Assembly (NCBI GenBank): GCA_963729275.1
Contig: CAVSNH010000007.1
Span: 124,001 to 188,000 of the forward strand
Length of the DNA stretch: 64,000 nt
DNA from: CAVSNH01 sp963729275
GTDB lineage: Bacteria; Actinomycetota; Acidimicrobiia; Acidimicrobiales; RAAP-2
Direction of reading: 5' to 3'
The notes beneath the pieces were generated by a model, which saw only the letters and a list, made by a program, of their open reading frames with translations, was not told the DNA's origin and did no database searches. The translations under genes and the position numbers were made by a program. Positions 1 through 7,700 of this stretch are shown here, piece after piece. The number at the start of each line of letters is the position of its first letter. The first letter of the stretch is position 1.

Positions 1-96
1 ACCGCGGAGCATCTCGGCCAGGCCGCGCTTGACGGTGAACGTGCCAGTCTGTCGGCCAGAAGTGGCATCACCGGTGGTCACGGGGGTGTCGGGCAT
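1..96 (-). CDS. pdxS: PdxS (pyridoxal 5'-phosphate synthase lyase subunit), N-terminal fragment
   Basis: Only the first 32 codons lie in the window; the gene runs off the left edge. The residues after the short variable leader, TGTFTVKRGLAEMLRG, match the conserved start of the PdxS/Pdx1 barrel, which makes pyridoxal 5'-phosphate from ribose 5-phosphate, glyceraldehyde 3-phosphate and ammonia supplied by PdxT. The start ATG is at 94-96, with a GGAG element just upstream. Its place next to the pimA block agrees with the mycobacterial gene order (snzP/pdxS near pimA). Identification rests on a short but distinctive N-terminus. Confidence 0.8.
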   Translation of the reverse strand, partial: MPDTPVTTGDATSGRQTGTFTVKRGLAEMLRG

Positions 97-151
97 CACT
101 CCATGCTACCCCCGGCACCCCCGGCGACCTTCGAGAGGAGACCGCTGACGC

Positions 152-745
152 TCAGCCCTGTCGGGTGGCCTCGGCTTCGATCTCGATCTCGACCTTCTTG
201 CCCACCACCAGGCCACCACTCTCCATCACGGCGCCAAATGACACCCCGAAGTCGTCGCGGTTGAGGGAGGTACGAGCGCTGAAGCCGACACGATGGTTCC
301 CATAAGGGTCGGTCACCACACCTTCGAGGGTGAGGGCCAACGTCACCGGCTTGGTCACGCCCCGGATGGTCAGATCACCGTCGACGACGAGCTCCCCTGG
401 CCCAACCTCCCGTACCGCTGTCGACTCGAACGTCCACTGCGGGTGGTTGGCCACATCGAAGAAGTCGTCGCTCCGCAGGTGGTTGTCCCGGGTCTCGTCC
501 CTGGTGTCCACGCTGTTCGGCTCGATGGCCACGTGGACTTTCGAATCCGCTGCGTCCTCGGCGATCTCGATCGAGCCGTCGAACTTGGTAAACGTCCCAC
601 GCACCTTGGACACCGCCATGTGGCGCACGGAGAACCCCACGCTCGTATGGGCCGGGTCGAGGAGGTAGCTCCCAACGGCTGGGTACTCCACGCCATTGAC
701 CACTCGGGCGGTTACTGGCTGAGCCTGGGTTTCGGTGTCGCTCAT
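152..745 (-). CDS. YceI family lipid/isoprenoid-binding protein
   Basis: The protein has 197 residues and the YceI beta-barrel pattern: YLLDPAHTSVGFSVRHMAVS near the N-terminus, then alternating beta segments to the end. YceI proteins bind polyisoprenoid or other amphiphilic lipids in a lipocalin-like fold. I see no signal peptide, so it is probably cytoplasmic. The start MSDTETQ at 745 is chosen over an upstream in-frame ATG at 790 because GAAAGGAG lies just before it. It is divergent from the MarR regulator at 880, an arrangement that suggests control by that regulator through the motif at 807-818. Confidence 0.85.
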   Translation of the reverse strand: MSDTETQAQPVTARVVNGVEYPAVGSYLLDPAHTSVGFSVRHMAVSKVRGTFTKFDGSIEIAEDAADSKVHVAIEPNSVDTRDETRDNHLRSDDFFDVANHPQWTFESTAVREVGPGELVVDGDLTIRGVTKPVTLALTLEGVVTDPYGNHRVGFSARTSLNRDDFGVSFGAVMESGGLVVGKKVEIEIEAEATRQG

Positions 746-806
746 GATCCTGCTCCTTTCGTGCAGCCCTCGCTGCGCCTGGCTGTCCACAGCTCTATCC
801 GGCTGC

Positions 807-818
807 TTGCATGTACAA
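807..818. promoter_or_regulatory. Candidate MarR operator TTGCATGTACAA between yceI and marR genes
   Basis: An imperfect palindrome, TTGCATGTACAA, lies in the 134-bp divergent spacer between the yceI-like gene and the marR-like gene. It has the TTG...CAA form typical of many MarR sites. The 10-mer TTGCATGTAC recurs on the minus strand at 20865-20874, just upstream of the MFS exporter gene. Assignment to the neighbouring MarR protein is inference. Confidence 0.4.
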
Positions 819-879
819 ACAACCTTTCCAGTTATTTGATTCCGGTAGCAACTAGCTCGGTCCCGGTAGGCTCTCCCCC

Positions 880-1377
880 ATGGCCACTCACTCGCTCGAC
901 GATCAGCGCCTCACCACGGTCGGCCTGCTCTTCGAGGCGTCAGCCGGCCTCCGGCGGCTGTTCGGCCGGCAGCTCGAGCGCGAGCGAGCCCTTCCCAGCC
1001 AGTCCATGGACGTCCTCGTCCGGCTGGCCCGCACCCCGGGGGACCGGCTCCGTATGAGCGACCTGGCCGCCCAGGCCAGCCTCACCCCGAGCGGGCTCAC
1101 CCGCGCCGTCGATCGCCTTCAGCAGCAGGGGCTGGTCACGCGGCAGACCTGTCCAGAGGACCGCCGGGGCGCCTTCGCCGTCCTCACCGATCAGGGCCGC
1201 GACCTCATGGCCCGGGTGATCCCGGAGCACCTGGCCCACGTCGACGCCGTCCTCGGCGGCCTGCTCTCCCCGAAGGAGGAGGAGCAGCTGGCCTCCATGC
1301 TCCGTCGCCTCCGCGACTACGCCTTCGACGAGCTCGGGAACGAAGGCCCCCAAGACGAAGGCTGCCCATCGGGCTGA
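880..1377 (+). CDS. MarR family transcriptional regulator
   Basis: This 165-residue protein has the MarR winged-helix layout: N-terminal dimerisation helix, helix-turn-helix around residues 65-90 (MSDLAAQASLTPSGLTRAVD), a wing with the usual acidic/basic turn PEDRRGAF, and a C-terminal dimer helix. Such proteins usually repress a divergent gene and are released by phenolic or lipophilic ligands or oxidation. No cysteine pair stands out as a redox switch; a single Cys sits before the wing (RQTCPEDR). It diverges from the yceI-like gene, so autoregulation and control of yceI are likely. Confidence 0.85.
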   Translation: MATHSLDDQRLTTVGLLFEASAGLRRLFGRQLERERALPSQSMDVLVRLARTPGDRLRMSDLAAQASLTPSGLTRAVDRLQQQGLVTRQTCPEDRRGAFAVLTDQGRDLMARVIPEHLAHVDAVLGGLLSPKEEEQLASMLRRLRDYAFDELGNEGPQDEGCPSG

Positions 1378-1388
1378 GCTCGAGCTTT

Positions 1389-1407
1389 CGGCGGCACTCC
1401 CCCGCCG
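1389..1407. terminator. Possible bidirectional terminator hairpin
   Basis: Arms CGGCGG (1389-1394) and CCGCCG (1402-1407) with a 7-nt loop lie in the gap between the convergent marR gene (ends 1377) and the M48-like gene (ends 1447). There is no clear T-run, so this is only a candidate. Confidence 0.3.
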
Positions 1408-1446
1408 GTGGTTCTGACGCTCTGTGCTGGGCGCCGGCCGGCTTGG

Positions 1447-2679
1447 CTACCGCAGGGCCAGGGCCGCGGCTCGCACCATCGTGTCATCGAGGTTGCCCAC
1501 CTCGTCCGACCCGTGTCTCTGTCCTGGGCCGGTGGGCCGGGGGTCGACCCACAGCCACCGGGTGAGCATGGCCACGCGACCTCGATCGGGAGGCCATGCC
1601 GCTCCTCCCCCGTGGGTAGCGGCCATCGAACCGAGCGCCGCTTCCAGCCCGGGCGGATAGCGCACGACCTGGGCGGCGCGCTGGTCGGCAGCAAATTCGC
1701 GCCCGCGGCCGACCAGGGTGTGGACGGTCTCTCCGGCCCGTGTCGTGCCGACCACAAACGAGAGGAGCGCAGCGATGGCCACCGCGGGGGCCGAGACGGC
1801 GGTGTCGTGCCGCTTGATGTGGACAAGCTCGTGAGCCAGCACGCCTTCGAGCTCGACGAGCGAGAGCTCCGAGTCGAGGGCGGTGGTCACCACCAGGATG
1901 GCGGCATCCGGGTCCCGCCCCAACGCCATGGCGTTGGGCACTGGGCTGTCCACGGTGACGACCGCCGGGCCGGGAAGGCCGAGGGTGGCACAGAGCCCAT
2001 CCACCAGGTTGTGCAGCCGGGGATGCTCGAACTCGTCGCTCGGACGGGCACCGAGCGCCCGGACCACGAGCCGCGGCGCGGCCGCCCACGCGGCGAAAGA
2101 GCCGACCACGGCGACAACGACGAACAGCACAAGCCCCGGCAAGACCAGGCCTATGGCGGCCACGATCCCTCCGAGAACGATGCCGGCGGCCAGAGCTGGA
2201 ACGAGGCAGATGGCCCAGGCCCGCCGCCGGTTGGCCCGAATGGCCTCCGACTCATCGGCCGCGTCCTGGTTGCGGTCGACGGACCCGGCGGCCGGGTTGG
2301 CGACCGTAGGTGCCGGACGTGGCGTGCGGTTGGTATTCGGGGCCGGGGCGGACGATCGATCCTGACGGGGCCTGCCGCCGGAGGACCGGGCTGGCGACCG
2401 GCCGGAACCGCCGGCGGCCCTCGTGCCGTTCCCGCCGGGACGCCCGCCTCGCTGTCGCCGGCGGGACCCTGACCGGCCCTGGCCCTGGCCCTGGCGGTTC
2501 CCCTGACCCTGGCGGCTCCCCTGGCCCTTGGCCTGCCCCTGGCCCCGCCCCTGCCCCTGGCCCTGCCCCTGGCCCTGGCCCTGGCGATCTCCGCTAGGCC
2601 CCGACCTTTCGGAGCTGCCGCCGGAGCGTCGTCTCCCGGCACCAGACGGACCGGATGGCCGATCACTCGCGTCGCTCAC
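1447..2679 (-). CDS. M48-like membrane zinc metalloprotease with Gly-Gln repeat N-terminus
   Basis: The 410-residue protein has two parts. Residues 1-150 are low complexity: a QG-repeat stretch at about 32-68 followed by Arg/Gly/Pro-rich sequence. Residues 155-410 resemble M48 (HtpX/Ste24-type) peptidases: two adjacent membrane segments (about 155-200), zinc motif HELVH at 283-287, a further hydrophobic segment (about 293-313), and the third ligand as Glu329 in EFAAD. The predicted start is GTG at 2677-2679 without an obvious ribosome binding site. It follows pimA by 19 bp on the same strand, so it is probably the last gene of the PIM operon. The substrate is unknown; membrane protein quality control is the family's usual role. 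Confidence 0.75.
   Translation of the reverse strand: MSDASDRPSGPSGAGRRRSGGSSERSGPSGDRQGQGQGQGQGQGRGQGQAKGQGSRQGQGNRQGQGQGRSGSRRRQRGGRPGGNGTRAAGGSGRSPARSSGGRPRQDRSSAPAPNTNRTPRPAPTVANPAAGSVDRNQDAADESEAIRANRRRAWAICLVPALAAGIVLGGIVAAIGLVLPGLVLFVVVAVVGSFAAWAAAPRLVVRALGARPSDEFEHPRLHNLVDGLCATLGLPGPAVVTVDSPVPNAMALGRDPDAAILVVTTALDSELSLVELEGVLAHELVHIKRHDTAVSAPAVAIAALLSFVVGTTRAGETVHTLVGRGREFAADQRAAQVVRYPPGLEAALGSMAATHGGGAAWPPDRGRVAMLTRWLWVDPRPTGPGQRHGSDEVGNLDDTMVRAAALALR
2468..2587 (-). repeat. Hexanucleotide (GGCCAG-like) repeat encoding Gly-Gln repeats
   Basis: The N-terminal coding region of the M48-like gene consists of degenerate CTGGCC/CTGCCC hexamers (plus-strand view) encoding alternating Gly and Gln with occasional Arg, Lys, Ser or Asn. 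Repeat length changes by multiples of 6 bp would stay in frame. Confidence 0.7.
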
Positions 2680-2698
2680 GCCAGCAGTCTACGAGCGG

Positions 2699-3877
2699 TC
2701 AGGGGGCCGACCCATGGAGGACACGGGCGAAGATGGCCTCATAGCGGTCGGCCAAGCGCTCCATGGAGAACGTGCGAGCACGCTCCTCGGCGTCGTCCAG
2801 CCACTGGGCCCGCCCTGCCCGGTCGGCGTCCGCATCGGCCACGGGCCGAACGGCGTCGTCGTCCGACGCGCCCACTGGTGCGACGGCCAACCGGCCCTCG
2901 AGGGCGCCCGACAGCGCGAGGGCGAGTTCGTCGGGTCGTCCGGGTGGCACGAGCACCGCACATCCGCCGGCTGCGTCCCGGTAACCGGTGATGTCGCTCG
3001 CCACCACCACCGCCCGCGCCGCCATGGCCTCGAGGAGGACGATACCGAACGACTCCCGGCCGAGGGACGGCGCGCAGAGGACATCGGCCGTGGCCAGTCG
3101 ACGGACCTTCTCGTCGTCGGGAACCGTCCCGAGCCATTGGATGTCCGCGTCGGTTGGCCACCGCCGTTCGAGGGCGTGGCGCTGCGGTCCGTCACCGGCC
3201 ACCCAGAGCACGGCACCGACACCTCGCTTGCTGCCGCGCATGCGGTTGAAGGCATCGAGGAGCACGGCCAGGCCCTTGCGTTCCTCGTGACGCCCGAGGA
3301 ACATCACGACCGGCCGGTCGGAGGGCCACGGTTCGGCACCCGCGTAGCGATCGCACTCGACGCCGTTGAACAGCACCTCGATCGGGCCTTCGACGGCCGT
3401 CGCCGCCGTTGCCCTCGCCGCTGCCGAGACAGCACAGCGGACTGCCAACCGCCGACTCTGATGGCGCACGACCGGGCCGAGAGCGCGATAGAAGCGGCTC
3501 GCCCCACTGCGATGAAAGGTGGCCACTTCCGGCGGTAGCCCTCGAGCCAGCAACAACCCCATCGGTAGTCCCGGAGCGAACGGCTCGTGCACGTGGACGA
3601 CGTCGGGCTGGCTCGCCCGCAGTTCGCCGACGGCCCGGCGGACGGCCAACGGCGAGAGGGTCACCGGGGCCACCGAGCCGTTGGCCGGCACGGGAACCGA
3701 ACGGCCGCTGTCCACGAGATGGACCCCCGACGGGGCGTGGGTGGTGCCGTCGTCGAGTGGCGCGAATACCGAGACCTCGTGGCCGTGGCTCGTGTAGGCG
3801 CGGGCCAGCCCGAGCACCTGGGCCTGGACGCCGCCGGGTCGGGAGAGGCTGTAGGGACAGACCAGCGCCAACCGCAT
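2699..3877 (-). CDS. pimA: PimA-like phosphatidylinositol alpha-mannosyltransferase (GT4)
   Basis: A GT-B, GT4-family glycosyltransferase of 392 residues from the chosen start. It opens MRLALVCPYSLSRPGGVQAQ, the signature of PimA, which transfers mannose from GDP-mannose to phosphatidylinositol at the cytoplasmic face of the membrane. The C-terminal nucleotide-binding half has the two-glutamate GT4 motif ESFGIVLLEAMA. A GTG at 3907, ten codons upstream, is an alternative start that would leave 3 bp after the GGDEF gene stop. The pgsA - acyltransferase - pimA order matches the mycobacterial PIM operon, which strongly supports the call. Tail: last ~60 residues are acidic/Ala-rich and specific to this protein. 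Confidence 0.85.
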   Translation of the reverse strand: MRLALVCPYSLSRPGGVQAQVLGLARAYTSHGHEVSVFAPLDDGTTHAPSGVHLVDSGRSVPVPANGSVAPVTLSPLAVRRAVGELRASQPDVVHVHEPFAPGLPMGLLLARGLPPEVATFHRSGASRFYRALGPVVRHQSRRLAVRCAVSAAARATAATAVEGPIEVLFNGVECDRYAGAEPWPSDRPVVMFLGRHEERKGLAVLLDAFNRMRGSKRGVGAVLWVAGDGPQRHALERRWPTDADIQWLGTVPDDEKVRRLATADVLCAPSLGRESFGIVLLEAMAARAVVVASDITGYRDAAGGCAVLVPPGRPDELALALSGALEGRLAVAPVGASDDDAVRPVADADADRAGRAQWLDDAEERARTFSMERLADRYEAIFARVLHGSAP

Positions 3878-3910
3878 CTTCTCCGCCGGCGCCGGCGCGC
3901 TGGGCACCGG

Positions 3911-5917
3911 TCAGTCGGTCATCGACCGTCGCTGCCGCCGCCGGCTCCACTTGACCCCGTACATCGAGTCGTCGGCTCGGCTGAGCAACTTCGACGGATC
4001 GGTGTCGGGGTTGTCGGCGAAGACGCCGCCGACCGAAGCCAGGACGGTAAGCGTGCGGCCCTCGATCCGATAGGGACGGGCCAGGGCCTCCGAGATGCGC
4101 TCCCCGATCCGTTCCATCTCCTCCTCACCGTGCTCGACGGCGCAGAGCACGACGAACTCGTCGCCCCCCAACCGGGCCACTGTGTCGGACGGTCGCACGA
4201 TGGCCGACAGCCGACGGCCGACAGCCACCAGCACTTCGTCCCCGACGTCGTGACCGAGCTCGTCGTTGATCTCTTTGAAGTCATCGAGGTCGAGTAGGTA
4301 GACGGCCACCCCCGGCTCCGTGCCGTCGGGACTGGCGGCGGCCGGGAGCGACCGGCGGGCCAGGCCATCGATGGCCTCCTGAAGCCGCTCGGCCAGCAAC
4401 GTGCGGTTGGCCAACGCGGTGAGGGGATCGTGGAGGGCGAGCTCGGCCAGCCGCTCCTCGTTGCGCTTCTGCTCGGTCACGTCGTGGATTGCCACGACGG
4501 CACCCAGCCGGCGGCCGGCGTCGTCGACCAGGGCCTCGCCGTTCACCATCACCTTGCAGCTCGTCCCGTCCTCCGATTCGAGCAGCAGCTCCAGGTAACG
4601 GAGCTCCTCGCCGGACAGAGCCCGAAGGAGCGGGTGCTCGTCGATCGGCAGTGCGGTCCCGTCGGGGCGGTGGAAGGCGCCGTCGGTAGGCAGCGAACCG
4701 ATCGGGTCGTCGGCGTCGGCCAGCCCGTGCAGCCGCCGGGCCGCCGGGTTGAACACGGTGATCCGGCCGTCCGCGTCACAGGCCACGATGCCTTCGTCAA
4801 GGGTATCGAGCAGGACCTGGGAGAAGCGTTCCTCCCGTCGCAGCCGGTGGGACGCCTGGCGGACGGCGGTGATGTCGTTGAAGGAAGCCACCGCCCCGGC
4901 GACGCGACCGTCGTCGAGGAGGGGCTGGGCGTTGGCCCGGATCCAGAGGGTCGGCCGCCTCGGCCGCTCCACTCGGTAGACGGCGTCCACCGACCGGCGG
5001 CCGGTCTCCATGGCCCGGACTACCGGATTGCGCGGCAACCGCCCCGCCGTCGAGTCGCCGTCGGACAGTTCGATCCCCAACCGCCGGGCCCCTCCGAGGA
5101 GCTCGGTGAGGCGCCGACCCACCACCCGCACCCGCGGGGCTTCGAACATGACCTCGAACGCCTCGTTGACCTGCAGGACGGTCCCCGAGCGGTCGACGAT
5201 CATGACCCCTTCGGCCAGCGATTCGATGACTGTCGACTGCCAGCGGTCGACTTCCCGGGCCTCGGGCACGGCGGCTGCCGGCGGGCGGTCCGGTGCCACC
5301 GTGCGGTCTGGTGCCAACGGGCGGTCCGGTGCCAACGGGCGGGCTGGTGCCGACGGGCGGGCTGGTGCCGACGGGCGGGCTGGTGCCGACGGGCGAGTGG
5401 AGCGGCTCTCGACGACCGGGGTCCCGGGAGGAATGGGTCCGTTGCCGCCCGCTTCGATGGCCGTGGTCACGTCTCGGATGCTGAGAACCACCCCGCCGTT
5501 GGGCTCCACCCGCCGGGCAGCCACCATCTCGAGGTCGACGGGGCTTCCGTCGGCCCTTTCCGTGTGAACGTCGAGGAGGACCGACAGCCGGCGCCCGGTG
5601 ACGAGGTCGGCGAAGAGGACGCGGGCCCGATCGGCGCTCTCGTCGTCGAACAGGCGCAGCGCTTGGGTGCCGATGGCCTCTGCCGCGTCGATTCCGAGCA
5701 CCCGCTCGGACGACGGGCTGAGGAACCGGATGCGGCCGCGCTCGTCGAGCACGGCCAGCACGTCGAAGGGGTGGTCGGCGCCGGCGCGCAGCCGAGGCTG
5801 CCCTGGTCGGTGGCCGTTGGACGCGAGGTCGGGCACCGGCAACGACGGTCCGAGCGCGGTGCGGCTGGGCGTCACGATGGCGGCGCCGAAGGCATCGATG
5901 GTCGCCTCCCCGCTCAT
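3911..5917 (-). CDS. Three-PAS diguanylate cyclase (GGDEF)
   Basis: A 668-residue predicted soluble signalling protein: PAS domain at about 45-150, a Pro/Ala/Arg hexapeptide-repeat linker, two more PAS domains (about 225-480), then a GGDEF domain. The active motif RLGGDEF is intact (about 584-588) and an RxxD inhibitory site (RPSD) sits five residues before it, so it should make cyclic di-GMP from two GTP with product inhibition. No EAL domain is present. The start at 5917 has a strong AGGAGG five bases upstream; an ATG at 5941 overlapping the acyltransferase stop as ATGA is the alternative. It lies between the patA-like and pimA genes, an unusual place for such a gene. Confidence 0.88.
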   Translation of the reverse strand: MSGEATIDAFGAAIVTPSRTALGPSLPVPDLASNGHRPGQPRLRAGADHPFDVLAVLDERGRIRFLSPSSERVLGIDAAEAIGTQALRLFDDESADRARVLFADLVTGRRLSVLLDVHTERADGSPVDLEMVAARRVEPNGGVVLSIRDVTTAIEAGGNGPIPPGTPVVESRSTRPSAPARPSAPARPSAPARPLAPDRPLAPDRTVAPDRPPAAAVPEAREVDRWQSTVIESLAEGVMIVDRSGTVLQVNEAFEVMFEAPRVRVVGRRLTELLGGARRLGIELSDGDSTAGRLPRNPVVRAMETGRRSVDAVYRVERPRRPTLWIRANAQPLLDDGRVAGAVASFNDITAVRQASHRLRREERFSQVLLDTLDEGIVACDADGRITVFNPAARRLHGLADADDPIGSLPTDGAFHRPDGTALPIDEHPLLRALSGEELRYLELLLESEDGTSCKVMVNGEALVDDAGRRLGAVVAIHDVTEQKRNEERLAELALHDPLTALANRTLLAERLQEAIDGLARRSLPAAASPDGTEPGVAVYLLDLDDFKEINDELGHDVGDEVLVAVGRRLSAIVRPSDTVARLGGDEFVVLCAVEHGEEEMERIGERISEALARPYRIEGRTLTVLASVGGVFADNPDTDPSKLLSRADDSMYGVKWSRRRQRRSMTD
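5287..5397 (-). repeat. 18-bp tandem repeat encoding RPxAPx linker
   Basis: About six head-to-tail copies of an 18-bp unit (plus-strand form GGTGCCGACGGGCGGGCT and variants) encode RPSAPA, RPLAPD and RTVAPD hexapeptides between PAS domains 1 and 2 of the GGDEF protein. Three adjacent copies are nearly identical, which suggests recent expansion. Confidence 0.8.
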
Positions 5918-5937
5918 CCGGTCCTCCTCGAACCTGG

Positions 5938-6834
5938 TCATGTCGCCGCCCGGTCGCGGTCGGCTGTCCAGAAGGGCTGGAAGACGTGCCACTGCTCGGG
6001 GGCGCGACGAACCAGCCCTTCGAACCGATGGGCGATCTCCTGGGTGATACGGGACACGTCGGCCCGCAGCGATCCCTTCCGGGTCAAGTCGATGGGCGGC
6101 TCGACGAGGCCCCGGTGGTCACGGCCGGGGCCGCTGTAGACGGCGCCGGTCACCAGCCGAGCACCGGAGCGAAGGGCAAGGGCGGCAGGTCCGGCGGGCA
6201 TAGTCGTCGTTTCACCGAAGAACTGGACGTCGACTCCATTGCCTTCGATGTCCCGGTCGCTCAACAGGCCAACGAGGCCACCTTTTCGCAGCTCGGCGAG
6301 GACGGCGCGGCCCGAATTGGCGTCGAGTGGGATGACCCGCAACCCGCTGGCCTCACGCTGCTCGACGAAATAGCGAAACAGCTCGGGCGGCTCGAGCCGC
6401 TCGGCCACGGAGGTCATCGGAAGATCCGATGCAGCAAGGAACGCGCCCCCATACTCCCAGCTCCCGACATGAGGGAGCGCCATGACGACACCCTTTCCGG
6501 TTGCCATCCCGTCCACCAGATGGTGGAGGCCCTCCACGAACGTGCGCTGCACGACGACGCGGCGCGATGTCGTTCCGAGGCGGGCCCCTTCCACCCAATA
6601 CCGAGCGTAGGCGTGAAACGAACGCCGTGCCCATCGATCGAGGATGGCGGCATCCGCCGCGTCGCCGCCGACCACCCTGCGGAGGTTGTTGGCCACCAGG
6701 CCCCGCTGCTCAGGTCGTAGGTAGAAGAGGGCGTCGCCCACCACCCGTGCCCCGGCCAGCGCCACTGGCTCGGGCACTGCGGAGAGTGCTCGGCCGAGCA
6801 CGACATAGGTTTGGTAGACGAGTCGATCGTTCAT
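5938..6834 (-). CDS. PatA-like PIM acyltransferase (LpxL/HtrB superfamily)
   Basis: A 298-residue member of the lysophospholipid/HtrB acyltransferase superfamily. The catalytic HX4E motif is visible as HVGSWE, and a hydrophobic N-terminal helix could anchor it at the inner membrane face. In mycobacteria the equivalent gene (Rv2611c, PatA) acylates the mannose of PIM1 or PIM2 using acyl-CoA, and lies between pgsA and pimA. Here it also follows pgsA (33-bp gap) and precedes pimA, with the GGDEF gene inserted after it. The gene context makes PIM acylation much more likely than lipid A acylation, since no other lipid A gene is present in the window. Confidence 0.82.
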   Translation of the reverse strand: MNDRLVYQTYVVLGRALSAVPEPVALAGARVVGDALFYLRPEQRGLVANNLRRVVGGDAADAAILDRWARRSFHAYARYWVEGARLGTTSRRVVVQRTFVEGLHHLVDGMATGKGVVMALPHVGSWEYGGAFLAASDLPMTSVAERLEPPELFRYFVEQREASGLRVIPLDANSGRAVLAELRKGGLVGLLSDRDIEGNGVDVQFFGETTTMPAGPAALALRSGARLVTGAVYSGPGRDHRGLVEPPIDLTRKGSLRADVSRITQEIAHRFEGLVRRAPEQWHVFQPFWTADRDRAAT

Positions 6835-6867
6835 TCGGCCCCCGGGACCGGGCGACGGGGATCGGGC

Positions 6868-7650
6868 TCAGGTGTGACGTCGCCCGACGCGGGTGCCGTC
6901 GGATGATCGGTCTTGCCGGGCCTGGCGAGCCCGCCAGGTGCGTCCCGCTCGACTGGCCAACTCGCCCTGCCGGCGAGCCCGCCACCGCGAGGATGCCGCG
7001 GTGCGGCGGTGTCGGCCGATCCGGCCGGCCGTCCGCACCCGACGATGACGCCGCTCGCTCGCCGCCACCGGCGCCCCCGCCAGCCGCCAGACCCGAACGA
7101 AGCGGCCCACGGCGGTGATGCCGGTGAGGGCCAGGATGGCCCACAGCACAGGCACGAGCAGCACGCTGGCGAGGAAGCCGACGCCGAGCAGGATCATCCG
7201 CTCGGCCCGCTCCATGAGGCCACCCTTGGCTTCGAGTCCGAGGGACTCTGCCTTGGCCCGCTCGTAGGAAACGAGCGAGGTAGCAGTCAGGACGGCGAAG
7301 GGCAACAGGACCAGGTGCCCGGGATGGGTGTCCGCTACGTACCAGGCCACGCCGCCCATGACCACGGCATCGGCCACCCGGTCGCTGACCGAGTCGAAGA
7401 ACGCCCCGCGGACGGATGACGTACCGGCCGCCTTGGCCACGGGCCCGTCGAGCAGGTCGTGAAACCCGGTGATGGCCAGGAGCGGGATGGCCAGGTGCAG
7501 ATGGCCGGTGGCCACGGCAACGGCCGTCGCCGCGGCGAACACGAGGCCGCTTGCCGTCAGCATGTCCGCTGTAATCCCGACCCGGACGAGCCAGCGTCCT
7601 ACTGGACCGGTGCGCCGCTCTACTGGGCCGCGCCATCGACCGTCGAACAT
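6868..7650 (-). CDS. pgsA: Phosphatidylinositol phosphate synthase (CDP-alcohol phosphatidyltransferase)
   Basis: The 260-residue membrane protein carries the CDP-alcohol phosphotransferase motif, D-x2-DG-x2-A...G-x3-D-x3-D, seen as DLLDGPVAK followed by GAFFDSVSD. The usual Arg after the Ala is Lys here; all four Asp are kept. Hydrophobic segments run through about residues 30-185, then a 70-residue Arg-rich tail. It should condense CDP-diacylglycerol with inositol 1-phosphate to start PI and PIM synthesis. The start ATG at 7650 has a near-perfect AAAGGAGG upstream. The operon position before the patA-like and pimA genes supports PIP synthase over PgsA/PssA. Confidence 0.85.
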   Translation of the reverse strand: MFDGRWRGPVERRTGPVGRWLVRVGITADMLTASGLVFAAATAVAVATGHLHLAIPLLAITGFHDLLDGPVAKAAGTSSVRGAFFDSVSDRVADAVVMGGVAWYVADTHPGHLVLLPFAVLTATSLVSYERAKAESLGLEAKGGLMERAERMILLGVGFLASVLLVPVLWAILALTGITAVGRFVRVWRLAGAPVAASERRHRRVRTAGRIGRHRRTAASSRWRARRQGELASRAGRTWRARQARQDRSSDGTRVGRRHT

Positions 7651-7700
7651 GCGCCTCCTTTGAGGTCAGCCTAGCAGCCGCTTGCTGGAGTTTACGGAGT

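Noticed and set aside
4430..6139. Long plus-strand open frame opposite the GGDEF gene
   Set aside because: It is antisense to conserved PAS/GGDEF codons and shows no recognisable motif.
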